A stretch of 64,000 bases of DNA from Herbaspirillum sp. 3R11. GTDB taxonomy: Bacteria; Pseudomonadota; Gammaproteobacteria; Burkholderiales; Burkholderiaceae_D. This document shows positions 36,397 through 45,761 of this stretch, in pieces. The stretch's first letter is position 1; each line of letters begins with the position of its first letter. The stretch lies in the NCBI RefSeq assembly GCF_004563925.1, contig NZ_SPNJ01000005.1, forward strand, positions 186,001 through 250,000, read 5' to 3'. The notes below the pieces were generated by a model. The model was not told the origin of the DNA. It saw only the letters and a program-made list of their open reading frames with translations, and searched no databases. Made by a program: the position numbers and the translations under genes.

Positions 36397-36870
36397 TCAG
36401 CCGATGCCGAGGGGGCGACCAGAGCTGCGCAGGCTGGACTGGCCGTCAGGACCATAAAAGGAGCCGTTGCTCTTGCCTTGCAGGATGTTCATGGCGTTCT
36501 GATTGATTGCCATTTGCTTGCCGATCAGCAAGCCGTTCAGGCGATTCAGTTCGCGTGCAGATTGGGCCAGTGCGAACAATTCATCCCACACTTGCTTGTC
36601 TTCAGCCGAACCGTGTTGTTCGATCCATGACTGCATGCCGTTTTCGCCGGCAGTGAATCCCAGCGCAGCCAGAATTTTGTGACGCTGATCCGCCAACGTC
36701 GCCATGTTGGCAACAATATTGGCCTTCTCGTTGATGATGTCGGGAATCTTGTCGGCATCACCATTGCCGCTGAGCAAATCCTGCTCTTGCTGCAACGCCG
36801 CCACCAGGCGTGACGTGACCAGCTTTTCGTCAGCGAGTGTCTGGGATGGCAGAAGCGAATTACTTGTCAT
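36397..36870 (-). CDS. flgN: flagellar export chaperone FlgN
   Basis: 157 residues, mostly helical. TLADEKLVTSRLVAALQQEQDLL and LNGLLIGKQMAINQNAMNIL are typical of FlgN, which escorts FlgK and FlgL to the export gate. It follows flgM by four bases on the same strand and is transcribed from the sigma-28 promoter in front of flgM. The tail is rich in Gly/Ser (GPDGQSSLRSSGRPLG). Confidence 0.9.
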   Translation of the reverse strand: MTSNSLLPSQTLADEKLVTSRLVAALQQEQDLLSGNGDADKIPDIINEKANIVANMATLADQRHKILAALGFTAGENGMQSWIEQHGSAEDKQVWDELFALAQSARELNRLNGLLIGKQMAINQNAMNILQGKSNGSFYGPDGQSSLRSSGRPLGIG

Positions 36871-36874
36871 TACA

Positions 36875-37195
36875 TTAAGCCCTGCGTGAACCGATCAGAT
36901 CTTTGACAGTATCGAGCAAACCGCTGGCGACTTTCTCGGGATCAACCTGAAAGGTGCCGTTAGCGATGGCAGCCTTGATTTCAGCAACTTTTTTGGCGTC
37001 GAAAGTGCCGCCGGTCGCAGTGGCTTTCACACCCAGTGATTGATATTGCGAGGACAGCTGGACATTGGCGGCGGTAGAAGCGTCGCTGCCTGTCTTGGCT
37101 GTTGTTGTACCGGCATTGCTGTTTGCGGAGCGCGCCTGGGGTTGCGCGATTTCCGGTAAGCCTTTGCCTGTTTTGAGGGCGTCATTAACGTTCAC
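36875..37195 (-). CDS. flgM: anti-sigma-28 factor FlgM
   Basis: 106 residues. A disordered Ala/Thr/Ser-rich first half and a C-terminal sigma-binding half (VAEIKAAIANGTFQVDPEKVASGLLDTVKDLI) are typical. It binds FliA in the cell and is exported when the hook is complete. A perfect FliA promoter lies about 50 bases upstream, so it is under feedback control by its own target. Confidence 0.95.
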   Translation of the reverse strand: MNVNDALKTGKGLPEIAQPQARSANSNAGTTTAKTGSDASTAANVQLSSQYQSLGVKATATGGTFDAKKVAEIKAAIANGTFQVDPEKVASGLLDTVKDLIGSRRA

Positions 37196-37244
37196 GGCAT
37201 CATCCTTAATGGGTTAGGGTTCTGTGACCCGCCTGTTGCCTAGA

Positions 37245-37271
37245 TTATCGGCCATTTTTCCGCAAACTTTA
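37245..37271 (-). promoter_or_regulatory. consensus sigma-28 (FliA) promoter of flgM-flgN
   Basis: Read on the minus strand: TAAAGTTT, 11 bases, GCCGATAA, an exact match to the consensus and spacing. The -10 lies 50 bases before the flgM ATG. Confidence 0.93.
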
Positions 37272-37302
37272 ATTCTTTTATCGCCCGTCAGGATGTTTCT
37301 TG

Positions 37303-38025
37303 TCAGTAATTGATTTCGAGTATGCCGCCGGCCTTCGCTATCCCGCTCACGACCTGGCCTGCAGGCGTTTTGGCTTGCACCATTTGGCCTTCGCTACCGT
37401 TCGTCAGGGCGCGCGCTTCGGTAGAAATCTGGAAGCCGGGGCCGGTGGATACCACGCGTACGGTTTGCCCCTGCTGGACTACACGATTGCTGCGCAATGC
37501 ATCCTGGCGGATCGGGGCGCCCATCGCCAGCGAAATGTTGGCGGTGCGGCCGATGGCCTGGGTTGGATCGGTAATGATGCTGCTGGGCAAATTCGAGAGG
37601 TCACCTTTCATCTTGGTGATGTCATTCGGGCCGATGATCTGGCCTTGTGCCAACGGCGCTGCGGTGACAATATATTCTGCAATGACCTGTACCGTGGCGC
37701 GCACGTAGATTGTCCACGGCGACGGCGCGATGCACTTGATGCCGATGGTGGTGCGGCCCCACAGGCGGCCGCCGTTCGGCATGAAGGCTTGCGGCGACGT
37801 GCAGGCGGCAAGGTTCAGGCGGCTGTCGACCGGTTCGACGGCAATATTGACAGTGCCGGACAAACCGGTTGTCTGTACTTTCATGAATTGTTCTGCAATC
37901 TTTTGCAGGGCGCCAAGATCCTGGCGCGGCGGGGTGTTCTGTTCAGCAGTTTGCGCCAGCGCAGACAGCCCGAATACGGGCAGCAACAGCAGCAAAGGCA
38001 ACAGCGCTTTGGACAATAATTTCAT
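37303..38025 (-). CDS. flgA: P-ring assembly chaperone FlgA
   Basis: 240 residues. A signal peptide (MKLLSKALLPLLLLLPVFGLSALAQ) precedes the FlgA N-terminal region and the C-terminal SAF-like beta-clip domain (GQIIGPNDITKM, GAPIRQDALRSNRVVQQGQTV, VSGIAKAGGILEI). It works in the periplasm helping FlgI assemble into the P ring. Gene is divergent from flgB. In the gap upstream a GCCGATAA box exists on the minus strand at 38189-38196 but its -35 is poor. Confidence 0.95.
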   Translation of the reverse strand: MKLLSKALLPLLLLLPVFGLSALAQTAEQNTPPRQDLGALQKIAEQFMKVQTTGLSGTVNIAVEPVDSRLNLAACTSPQAFMPNGGRLWGRTTIGIKCIAPSPWTIYVRATVQVIAEYIVTAAPLAQGQIIGPNDITKMKGDLSNLPSSIITDPTQAIGRTANISLAMGAPIRQDALRSNRVVQQGQTVRVVSTGPGFQISTEARALTNGSEGQMVQAKTPAGQVVSGIAKAGGILEINY

Positions 38026-38235
38026 AACAACAACTTTTCAACCCGGGTGATCGGAGGCAGGGCCATCCTGTCAGCAATAGTACTGGCGGCCGACTCTGTC
38101 AAAAGGTCGAACAAGGCATAGTTTTCTCTCTTTCTCGGGCATTAGAGTTTGAGGGGTAGCCTTATGATCCAATGGTGTGTAAATCCCATTATCGGCGTAA
38201 AGCGTACTTTATGAAGGGTACGTCAGGAGGATTAG

Positions 38236-38658
38236 ATGGCTGCAAAACTGGATGATTATCTGCGATTCAATGAAACGGCGCTGAATTTGCGCGCCCAGCG
38301 TCAGCAATTGCTGGCGTCCAATATCGCCAACGCGGATACGCCGAATTACAAGGCGCGCGACATCGACTTCGCCAAAACGCTGGAAGGCGCCATGGCGGGC
38401 AAGTCGAGCACGGTGCCACCGGTCGAGCTGGCGCGCACCTCGTCGGCCCACATTTCCGGCAAGGCTGCGGGCGACGGCGGCATCGGCGGTTCGCCGCTGC
38501 TGTATCGGAAGGAAACGCAAAGCAGTGTGGACGGCAACACCGTCGACATGGACGTCGAACGTAACCAATTTACCGACAACGCGGTGCGCTACGAAGCAGG
38601 CATCACCGCCGTCAATGCGCAGATCAAAGGTCTGCTCGCTGCCATCCAACCAGGCTGA
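38236..38658 (+). CDS. flgB: flagellar proximal rod protein FlgB
   Basis: 140 residues. [17 protein letters not shown] near the N-terminus is the rod-protein signature and [12 protein letters not shown] the C-terminal helix. First gene of the flgB-flgJ operon, with AGGAGG nine bases before the ATG. No sigma-28 or sigma-54 promoter is recognised in front of it; a class II sigma-70 promoter is expected. Confidence 0.96.
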   Translation: MAAKLDDYLRFNETALNLRAQRQQLLASNIANADTPNYKARDIDFAKTLEGAMAGKSSTVPPVELARTSSAHISGKAAGDGGIGGSPLLYRKETQSSVDGNTVDMDVERNQFTDNAVRYEAGITAVNAQIKGLLAAIQPG

Positions 38659-38663
38659 TCATC

Positions 38664-39068
38664 ATGTCTCTTTCCAATATTTTCAACGTCGCCGGTTCTG
38701 CCATGAGTGCGCAATCCCAGCGCCTCAATACGGTCGCCAGCAACATCGCCAACGCCGACAGCGCAACCGGTCCGGACGGCAAGCCGTACAAGGCCAAGCA
38801 AGTGGTATTCAAGGCGGTCCCGTTCGGTAATATCGAGAACAGCGGTGTGCAGGTCAGCCAGATCGTCGAAGACCAGGCGCCGCCCAAGCTGATGTACGAC
38901 CCCAAGCATCCGATGGCCGACAGCAACGGCTACGTCGCCATGCCCAACGTCAATCCGGTAGAGGAGATGGTCAACATGATCTCCGCATCGCGTTCGTATC
39001 AGACTAACGTCGAAACGATGAATACCGCCAAGAACATGTTGATGAAAACCCTCACCATCGGTCAATAA
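38664..39068 (+). CDS. flgC: flagellar proximal rod protein FlgC
   Basis: 134 residues. [21 protein letters not shown] and the C-terminal [21 protein letters not shown] are typical FlgC motifs. Starts five bases after flgB. It assembles with FlgB, FlgF and FliE in the proximal rod. Confidence 0.97.
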   Translation: MSLSNIFNVAGSAMSAQSQRLNTVASNIANADSATGPDGKPYKAKQVVFKAVPFGNIENSGVQVSQIVEDQAPPKLMYDPKHPMADSNGYVAMPNVNPVEEMVNMISASRSYQTNVETMNTAKNMLMKTLTIGQ

Positions 39069-39083
39069 GGAAGATCTTAAATC

Positions 39084-39803
39084 ATGACTACTGTCTCCAA
39101 CGATCTGCTGTCGTCAATGAATGGCACGTCGACATCGACCTCCAATACTTCGAGCCTGAACGACAATAGCCCCGAAGCGATCCAGAATCGCTTTCTGAAG
39201 CTGCTGACCGTGCAGATGCAGAACCAGGATCCGACCAATCCGATGGACAATTCGCAGCTGACCACACAGCTGGCGCAGCTGTCGACCGTGTCGGGCATCA
39301 GCCAGCTGAACACCACGCTGGCGTCGCTCATGTCCAACCTGGGTTCGGCGCAGTCGCTGCAAGCAGCCAACATGATCGGCCACAGTGTGCTGGCCGCGGG
39401 CAACAACCTGACTCTGACTTCGGATACCGTCAAGGCTGCCGACGGCACCGAGACAACCACACAAAAAGCCGTGTTTGGCGTGCAGCTCGGCGCCAACGCC
39501 GACAGCATTCAGGTCACCATCCGTGACGCGACCACCGGCGCCGTCGTGCGTCAGATGGATCTGGGCAGCCAGGCTGCGGGCACCGTGCCGGTCATCTGGG
39601 ACGGCACCAACGACGCCGGCACCAAGGCGGCCGACGGTCAGTACACCTTCACTGTCGCAGCGACCAGCGCCGGCACCGCCGTGGACGCCACGGCGCTGTC
39701 CTTCGGCACGGTTGCCAGCGTCAGCACCGGCACCGACGGCGTCAAGCTGAATGTATCGAATATCGGCACCATCAAGCCGACCGACGTTATCCAAATCCTG
39801 TAA
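39084..39803 (+). CDS. flgD: hook capping protein FlgD
   Basis: 239 residues. The N-terminal region has NRFLKLLTVQMQNQDPTNPMD and the C-terminal part is the Tudor/FnIII-like hybrid domain (GTVPVIWDGTNDAG). It forms the scaffold at the growing hook tip and leaves when FlgK is added. Confidence 0.96.
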   Translation: MTTVSNDLLSSMNGTSTSTSNTSSLNDNSPEAIQNRFLKLLTVQMQNQDPTNPMDNSQLTTQLAQLSTVSGISQLNTTLASLMSNLGSAQSLQAANMIGHSVLAAGNNLTLTSDTVKAADGTETTTQKAVFGVQLGANADSIQVTIRDATTGAVVRQMDLGSQAAGTVPVIWDGTNDAGTKAADGQYTFTVAATSAGTAVDATALSFGTVASVSTGTDGVKLNVSNIGTIKPTDVIQIL

Positions 39804-39836
39804 TCCACTGACTGCTTCCAGCACAAGGAGAATCAA

Positions 39837-41117
39837 ATGAGTTTTCAACAAGGCCTGAGCGGTCTGGCAGGGGCATCGAAGAGCCTCGACGTGATCGGCA
39901 ATAACGTTGCCAACGCCAGCACAGTGGGTTTCAAATCGGCACAGGCGCAGTTCGCCGACATGTACGCCAACTCGATGAACCGTTCCGGCAACTCGCCGGT
40001 TGGTATCGGCGTTGCGGTGGCGAACGTGGCGCAGGCATTTACGCAGGGTAACGTCACCACGACCAACAATCCGCTGGACATCGCCATCAACGGCGATGGT
40101 TTCTTCCGCATGCAGGGCAGCCTGACCGACCAGTCGCCGATGTACGGCCGCAACGGTCAGTTTCAGCTGGACAAAGACGGTTACATCATCAATCCGAGTG
40201 AAAAGGGCGCATACCTGACCGGCTGGCTGGGCAACGTCGTCGGCGGTGATCCTGTTCCTCTGAAGATCGACACATCGAATATTCCTGCCACCGCGACCAC
40301 GCTGATCAGCACCAAGCTGAACCTGGATTCGCGCCTGACCGGCATCGTGCCTGCGACGACGCCATTCAGCACGACCAATGCGGCCAGCTACAACAGTACT
40401 ACCGGTGTCACCATGTATGACAGCCTGGGCAACTCGTACAACGTGCAGACGTACTACGTCAAGAACGCGACCACATCTACTGCTACCCAGACCAATTGGG
40501 ATGTCTACGCGACCATTGACGGCGTCACTTATCCTGCCGCCGGTGCACCGGTGAAGATTGATACATTGTCGTTCAACAGCTCTGGTGTGTTGACTGCCGG
40601 TGCAACAGGCAGCACCTTCACCGCAGCGGTCCTGAATGGCCCTCCAGGCTACGTCAAGCCGGGCGCAACCTTCCCTGCAGCCGTTGCTTTCGATTACACC
40701 GGTACGACGCAAACCGGCCAGGCTTTCACGCCGGTCGCGCAAGACCAGAACGGTAAAGCGCCTGGCGTGCTGTCGAGCTTCTCGATCGGCAAAGATGGTC
40801 AGATTCTCGGTAGCTACTCCAACAACGACACCAAAGTGCTCGGTCAGGTTTTGCTGGTGAACTTCGCCAATCCGAACGGCCTGTCGCCGCTGGGCAGCAA
40901 CCTGTACACCGCGACCGCTGACGCCGGCGAGCCGCTGGTCGGCAAGCCGACCACGGGTCAGTTCGGTGTCCTGCAAGCGCGCGCCGTGGAAGACTCCAAC
41001 GTCGATCTGACCACTGAACTGGTCAACATGATTGTGGCGCAACGCGTTTATCAGGCCAACTCGCAGACCATCAAGGTGCAGGATACCGTCCTGCAGACGC
41101 TGGTCAGCCTGCGCTAA
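39837..41117 (+). CDS. flgE: flagellar hook protein FlgE
   Basis: 426 residues. It begins SFQQGLSGLAGASKSLDVIG with ANASTVGFKSAQAQF, and ends with the conserved LVNMIVAQRVYQANSQTIK. The central Thr/Ser/Gly-rich part is the exposed D2-type domain. Length is near E. coli FlgE (402). The ATG has AAGGAG upstream. Confidence 0.97.
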   Translation: MSFQQGLSGLAGASKSLDVIGNNVANASTVGFKSAQAQFADMYANSMNRSGNSPVGIGVAVANVAQAFTQGNVTTTNNPLDIAINGDGFFRMQGSLTDQSPMYGRNGQFQLDKDGYIINPSEKGAYLTGWLGNVVGGDPVPLKIDTSNIPATATTLISTKLNLDSRLTGIVPATTPFSTTNAASYNSTTGVTMYDSLGNSYNVQTYYVKNATTSTATQTNWDVYATIDGVTYPAAGAPVKIDTLSFNSSGVLTAGATGSTFTAAVLNGPPGYVKPGATFPAAVAFDYTGTTQTGQAFTPVAQDQNGKAPGVLSSFSIGKDGQILGSYSNNDTKVLGQVLLVNFANPNGLSPLGSNLYTATADAGEPLVGKPTTGQFGVLQARAVEDSNVDLTTELVNMIVAQRVYQANSQTIKVQDTVLQTLVSLR

Positions 41118-41179
41118 GCAATTTGAAATAAGTGGGGAAGCGCGCGGCAGCGATGCCGCGCGCACACAAAGGGGTAATT

Positions 41180-41923
41180 ATGGATCGTGTGATTTACACC
41201 GCCATGTCCGGCGCCAAGCACACAATGGAGCAGCAGGCCACCGCCAGCAACAACCTGGCGAACGCGACAACGACCGGCTTCCGTTCCCAGCTCGACACCT
41301 TCCGCGCCGTACCGGTGGTGGGCGGCGAAGGGCTGGCGACGCGCACGTTCGTGGTCGATTCTACTGCGGGTAGCAACTTCGCGTTGGGCCCGATACAAGA
41401 CACCGGCCGTGCGCTGGACGTCGCTGTGGCGGGAGATGGCTGGATTGCAGTGCAGACCGCCGATGGCGGCGAAGCCTACACCCGCAACGGCAGCTTCAAG
41501 ATGAGCGAAAACGGCATTCTGCAAACGCAGACCGGCCTGAGCGTCATGGGCGACGGCGGTCCGATCAGCATTCCTCCTGATGTGACGATCGCGATTGCAC
41601 CGGACGGCACGGTCTCCTCGATCCCCACTATGGGTACGCCCAACGCGGTGAACATCCTGGGCCGCATCAAGATGGTCAATCCGGATGAGAAGTCGCTCAA
41701 GCGTGGCGACGACGGTCTGTTCCGCCTGACCGCAGGCACCCAGGCCCCGCCCGACGCGAACGTTCGCCTGGTCGGCGGCGCGCTCGAAGGCAGTAACGTC
41801 AACGTGGTCGATTCCATGGTCAACATGATCAACCTCGCGCGCCAATTCGACCTGAACATGAAGGTGGTGACAACCGCCCAAAGTGATGCAGACAAAGCCA
41901 ACCAAATTCTGTCGTTGTCCTGA
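41180..41923 (+). CDS. flgF: flagellar rod protein FlgF
   Basis: 247 residues. MDRVIYTAMSGAKHTMEQQA and NNLANATTTGFRSQ are FlgF signatures; the end has NVNVVDSMVNMINLARQFDLN. The ATG at 41180 follows GGGG; the frame is open back to 41132 but conserved sequence begins at 41180. Confidence 0.96.
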   Translation: MDRVIYTAMSGAKHTMEQQATASNNLANATTTGFRSQLDTFRAVPVVGGEGLATRTFVVDSTAGSNFALGPIQDTGRALDVAVAGDGWIAVQTADGGEAYTRNGSFKMSENGILQTQTGLSVMGDGGPISIPPDVTIAIAPDGTVSSIPTMGTPNAVNILGRIKMVNPDEKSLKRGDDGLFRLTAGTQAPPDANVRLVGGALEGSNVNVVDSMVNMINLARQFDLNMKVVTTAQSDADKANQILSLS

Positions 41924-41956
41924 CGCTAGACCGACTATTCAGGTACTGGAGAAAAC

Positions 41957-42739
41957 ATGATTCGTTCCCTGTGGATTGCCAAAACCGGCCTCGATGCGCA
42001 ACAAACGCAACTCGACGTCATTTCGAATAACCTCGCCAACACCAGCACCAACGGCTTCAAGCGTTCGCGCGCCGTGTTCGAGGATCTGATGTACCAGACC
42101 CTGCGCCAGCCGGGTGCGCAGTCGTCGCAACAGACACAACTGCCGTCGGGCCTGCAAATCGGTACCGGTGTGCGTCCGGTCGCGACTGAGCGTATCCATA
42201 CGCAAGGCAACACCAACCAGACCAGCAATGACAAGGACGTCGCGATTCAAGGCGCCGGCTTCTTCCAGGTGCTGATGCCGGACGGCACGACGCAATACAC
42301 ACGCGACGGTTCGTTCCAGTCGGATGCCCAGGGCCAACTGGTGACGTCGAGCGGCTATGTGGTTCAGCCGCCGATCACGATGCCTGCCAACATGACCAAG
42401 CTGACCATCGGTCGCGACGGCACCGTCTCGATCATGCAAGCCGGTTCGACTGCGACCACGCAGATCGGCACGCTGCAGATCGCCACCTTCATCAATCCGG
42501 CCGGTCTCGAAAGCAAGGGTGAAAATCTCTACGCTGAAACTGCCGCCTCCGGTACGCCTGCACCAAATACTCCGGGCACCAACGGCGCCGGCGCATTGTG
42601 GCAAGGCTATGTCGAGACCTCGAACGTGAACGTGGTCGAGGAAATGGTCAACATGATCCAGACCCAGCGTGCGTATGAAATGAACAGCAAGGCGATCACG
42701 ACATCCGACCAGATGCTGGCCAAGCTGTCGCAGTTGTAA
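41957..42739 (+). CDS. flgG: flagellar distal rod protein FlgG
   Basis: 260 residues, the usual length. [35 protein letters not shown] and [20 protein letters not shown] are diagnostic. It forms the distal rod inside the L and P rings. Confidence 0.98.
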   Translation: MIRSLWIAKTGLDAQQTQLDVISNNLANTSTNGFKRSRAVFEDLMYQTLRQPGAQSSQQTQLPSGLQIGTGVRPVATERIHTQGNTNQTSNDKDVAIQGAGFFQVLMPDGTTQYTRDGSFQSDAQGQLVTSSGYVVQPPITMPANMTKLTIGRDGTVSIMQAGSTATTQIGTLQIATFINPAGLESKGENLYAETAASGTPAPNTPGTNGAGALWQGYVETSNVNVVEEMVNMIQTQRAYEMNSKAITTSDQMLAKLSQL

Positions 42740-42780
42740 TCTGTTTTTGTAATGCTTTGATGAAATGGGATGAGGCAAAC

Positions 42781-43440
42781 ATGAAAAGCCTGCTGAAACT
42801 TGCCGCCATCGTAGGGATGATTGCTCTTGCCGGATGTGAAACGGTGCCGGATTCGATCGTCAAAACGCCGTTGACGGCCAGGCCGCAGCCGGCTGCTTAC
42901 GCACCGGCAACCAATGGCGCGATCTTCCAGTCGGCCGCATATCGTCCCTTGCTGGAAGACCGCCGTGCACGCCTGGTGGGCGACACCCTGACTATCGTCA
43001 TCAATGAAAAGACCAGCGCCGCCAAATCGGCGGGCAGCTCCGGCAGCAAGACCGGCAGTGCTACTGCCGTCGCGCCGACGCTGTTCGGCATGTCCATCAA
43101 GGAACTGTCCGGCAGTGGCGGCAGCACCAACAAGTTTGAAGACAAGGGCGCGATCAGCTCCAGCAACAACTTCACCGGCACCATCGGCGTGACCGTCATT
43201 GAAGTGATGCCAAACGGTAATATGGTTGTCAGCGGCGAGAAGCAGGTGGCGCTCGACAAGGGCGTCGAATACGTGCGCTTCTCGGGCACCGTCAGCCCGG
43301 ACAACATCGCGACCGGCAATACGGTGTCGTCGACGCTGGTGGCCGACGCCAAAGTCGAGTACCGAACCAATACACGTGTGGATATGGCGGAATTCATGTC
43401 TTCTTTGTCACGCTTCTTCTTTAGCGTGTCGCCGTTCTAG
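42781..43440 (+). CDS. flgH: flagellar L-ring lipoprotein FlgH
   Basis: 219 residues from the ATG at 42781; an ATG at 42757 in frame is less likely because the lipoprotein signal MKSLLKLAAIVGMIALAGC starts cleanly here, with LAGC as lipobox. Later, LVGDTLTIVINEKTSAAKSAG and SGTVSPDNIATGNTVSSTLV match FlgH. It is anchored in the outer membrane as the L ring. Confidence 0.96.
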   Translation: MKSLLKLAAIVGMIALAGCETVPDSIVKTPLTARPQPAAYAPATNGAIFQSAAYRPLLEDRRARLVGDTLTIVINEKTSAAKSAGSSGSKTGSATAVAPTLFGMSIKELSGSGGSTNKFEDKGAISSSNNFTGTIGVTVIEVMPNGNMVVSGEKQVALDKGVEYVRFSGTVSPDNIATGNTVSSTLVADAKVEYRTNTRVDMAEFMSSLSRFFFSVSPF

Positions 43441-43456
43441 TCCCAAGGTGGTATCC

Positions 43457-44608
43457 ATGATTTTCCGTTCGCTTTCTCTGTCTTTGTCTCTGTTCCGCTC
43501 CAACCGCCTGGCGACAACGCTGGTGGCTGCGGCATGCCTGCTCAGCGCCGGCATCAGCCATGCGGAACGTCTCAAGGACCTGGCCAGCATCCAGGGCGTG
43601 CGGCAGAATCAACTGGTGGGTTACGGTTTGGCCGTCGGTCTCGACGGCAGCGGCGACCAGACCACCCAGACACCGTTTACCGTGCAGAGCGTGATCAGCA
43701 TGCTGCAACAACTGGGCGTCAATCTGCCCAGCACTTCGACTAGCAACATGCAGCTCAAGAACGTCGCTGCAGTGATGGTGACGACTTCTTTGCCGGCATT
43801 TGCTCAGCCGGGACAAACGCTGGATGTCACCGTTTCCTCGATCGGTAACGCGAAGAGCATCCGTGGCGGCACGCTGCTGATGGCGCCGCTGAAAGGCGCC
43901 GACGGTCAGATCTACGCGATCGCCCAGGGCAACATCGTGGTCGGCGGCGCGGGTGCTTCCGCGGCCGGCAGCAGCGCCACCATCAATCATCTGAGCGTCG
44001 GCCGCATCTCCGCCGGCGCCACCGTCGAACGTTCGGTGCCATCGGCGCTGGGGCAGGGCGATACGGTCAATCTGGAACTCAACGACAACGATTTTTCCAC
44101 CGCCAGCCGCGTAGTGGAAGCAGTGAACAAACGTTTTGGCTTTGATACGGCCATGGCGCAGGACGGTCGCGTGATCCGGATCCGTGCGCCGATCGGCAGT
44201 GGCGATCGCGTGGCTTTTCTTGGCGCGCTGGAAAACATCGACGTCATTCCTTCACGCGTGCAAGCCAAGGTAATCCTGAATGCGCGCACCGGTTCGGTGG
44301 TGATGAACCAGGCGGTGACGCTGGACACCTGCGCGGTATCGCACGGCAATCTGTCGGTGGTGATCAACGCGGAAAACAGCATCAGCCAGCCCGGCGCCTT
44401 GTCCGGCGGCCAGACCGCTGCCAACCAGAACGCACAGATTTCCATTAGTTCGGCTCCCGGCAAGGTCATGTACCTGAAGGGCGGCGCCTCGCTGGCCGAA
44501 GTGGTCAAGGCGCTCAATGCCATCGGCGCGACGCCGCAGGATCTGCTGGCGATTCTGCAAGCCATGAAGGCTGCCGGCTCCTTGCGCGCCGAGCTGGAAA
44601 TCATCTAA
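43457..44608 (+). CDS. flgI: flagellar P-ring protein FlgI
   Basis: 383 residues. Signal peptide (LATTLVAAACLLSAGISHA) then ERLKDLASIQGVRQNQLVGY and GLDGSGDQT, the invariant start of mature FlgI, and DLLAILQAMKAAGSL at the end. Forms the P ring in the peptidoglycan layer with help from FlgA. Confidence 0.97.
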   Translation: MIFRSLSLSLSLFRSNRLATTLVAAACLLSAGISHAERLKDLASIQGVRQNQLVGYGLAVGLDGSGDQTTQTPFTVQSVISMLQQLGVNLPSTSTSNMQLKNVAAVMVTTSLPAFAQPGQTLDVTVSSIGNAKSIRGGTLLMAPLKGADGQIYAIAQGNIVVGGAGASAAGSSATINHLSVGRISAGATVERSVPSALGQGDTVNLELNDNDFSTASRVVEAVNKRFGFDTAMAQDGRVIRIRAPIGSGDRVAFLGALENIDVIPSRVQAKVILNARTGSVVMNQAVTLDTCAVSHGNLSVVINAENSISQPGALSGGQTAANQNAQISISSAPGKVMYLKGGASLAEVVKALNAIGATPQDLLAILQAMKAAGSLRAELEII

Positions 44609-44620
44609 CCGGGGCAGTAC

Positions 44621-45571
44621 ATGATCAACAACATCAAACCGGGTAATCCAACCGAAAGCCTTGCCGCTGACGCCAACAGCCTCAACAGCTTGCGTTCCGC
44701 CGCGGCTACGCAATCGCCGGAATCGCTCAAGGGTGCGGCCAAGCAGTTCGAAGCGCTGTTCCTGAACATGATGTTGAAGAGCATGCGCGATGCGACACCG
44801 CAGGACGGCATGTTCGACAGCCCGCAGACCAAGATGTTTACCAGCATGCTCGATCAACAGCTGAGCCAGAACATGGCCCAGCGCGGCGTTGGCCTGGCCG
44901 ACATGCTGGTGCGCCAACTGTCCAGCAGCCTGAATAAGCCGTTGCCGACCGACGAAGACGGCGCATCGGCCTTGCCGCTGGACATTCCGCTGGCCAACAC
45001 GCTGAGCGATCTCGACAAGTCGCGTCTGGTGCAAGGCCTTGCCAATGCGGCCGTTTACGACAGCACATCTTCGCAAGGCGGCAACAAGCGCAAGGGCGGT
45101 CAGCAGCGTCCGGCGCACGTCGAAGCCTTCCAGAATCGTTTGCAGGCTGATGCCGAGGCCGCCAGCCGCGTCACCGGCATCCCCGCCAAATTCATGCTGG
45201 CGCAAGCCGCACTGGAAACCGGCTGGGGCAAGAAAGAAATCCGCGCCCGCGACGGCAGCTCCGCGCACAATCTGTTCGGCATCAAGGCGACCGGCAACTG
45301 GACCGGCAAGACGGTCGACGCGACAACGATCGAATACGTCAACGGCGTGGCGCAGCGCAAGGTGGAAAAATTCCGCGCATACGATTCTTATTCCGAAGCC
45401 TTCCAGGATTACGCCAAGCTGCTGCGCAGCAACCCGCGCTATGAAAAAGTGTTGGCCAATGCGCAAGATGCTCACGGTTTTGCTTACGGACTGCAACGCG
45501 CAGGCTATGCAACCGATCCACATTATGCGGAAAAGCTATCGCGCATCATCCGCCAGTCGCTGTCGGTCTGA
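44621..45571 (+). CDS. flgJ: flagellar rod-assembly muramidase FlgJ
   Basis: 316 residues, the dual-domain form. The N-terminal half is the rod-binding part (AAKQFEALFLNMMLKSMRDA); the C-terminal half, after a basic linker, is the glucosaminidase domain with AQAALETGWGKKEI (catalytic Glu) and AHNLFGIKATGNW. It clears peptidoglycan for rod growth. Confidence 0.96.
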   Translation: MINNIKPGNPTESLAADANSLNSLRSAAATQSPESLKGAAKQFEALFLNMMLKSMRDATPQDGMFDSPQTKMFTSMLDQQLSQNMAQRGVGLADMLVRQLSSSLNKPLPTDEDGASALPLDIPLANTLSDLDKSRLVQGLANAAVYDSTSSQGGNKRKGGQQRPAHVEAFQNRLQADAEAASRVTGIPAKFMLAQAALETGWGKKEIRARDGSSAHNLFGIKATGNWTGKTVDATTIEYVNGVAQRKVEKFRAYDSYSEAFQDYAKLLRSNPRYEKVLANAQDAHGFAYGLQRAGYATDPHYAEKLSRIIRQSLSV

Positions 45572-45588
45572 TGCTCGGCCTGACGGGC

Positions 45589-45624
45589 GGGCTGATGCAT
45601 GGGCTGACACATGGGCTGATATCG
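45589..45624 (+). repeat. 12-base tandem repeat, three units, after flgJ
   Basis: GGGCTGATGCAT, GGGCTGACACAT and GGGCTGATATCG follow each other between flgJ and the flgK promoter. Possible relic of slippage; no gene in the 190-base gap. Confidence 0.6.
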
Positions 45625-45701
45625 GCCCGGGCGGGTCTTTCCATACGCTGTGGGGAACATCAGGCGCTTCCCGCACTCTCAAAATCATTGGTAACGCGTC
45701 C

Positions 45702-45728
45702 TAAAGTTTCCCTGCAGGATGCCGTTCA
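45702..45728 (+). promoter_or_regulatory. sigma-28 (FliA) promoter of flgK-flgL
   Basis: TAAAGTTT (perfect -35), 11 bases, GCCGTTCA (five of eight to the -10, with the GCCG core). The -10 lies 33 bases before the flgK ATG. Confidence 0.8.
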
Positions 45729-45761
45729 CTAGGTTATTCCGTTAAAGAACAGACAGCTAGC

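Noticed and set aside
39114-41165. 683-codon minus-strand open frame across flgD and flgE
   Set aside because: Mirror of two certain flagellar genes; no ribosome site, no recognisable protein features.
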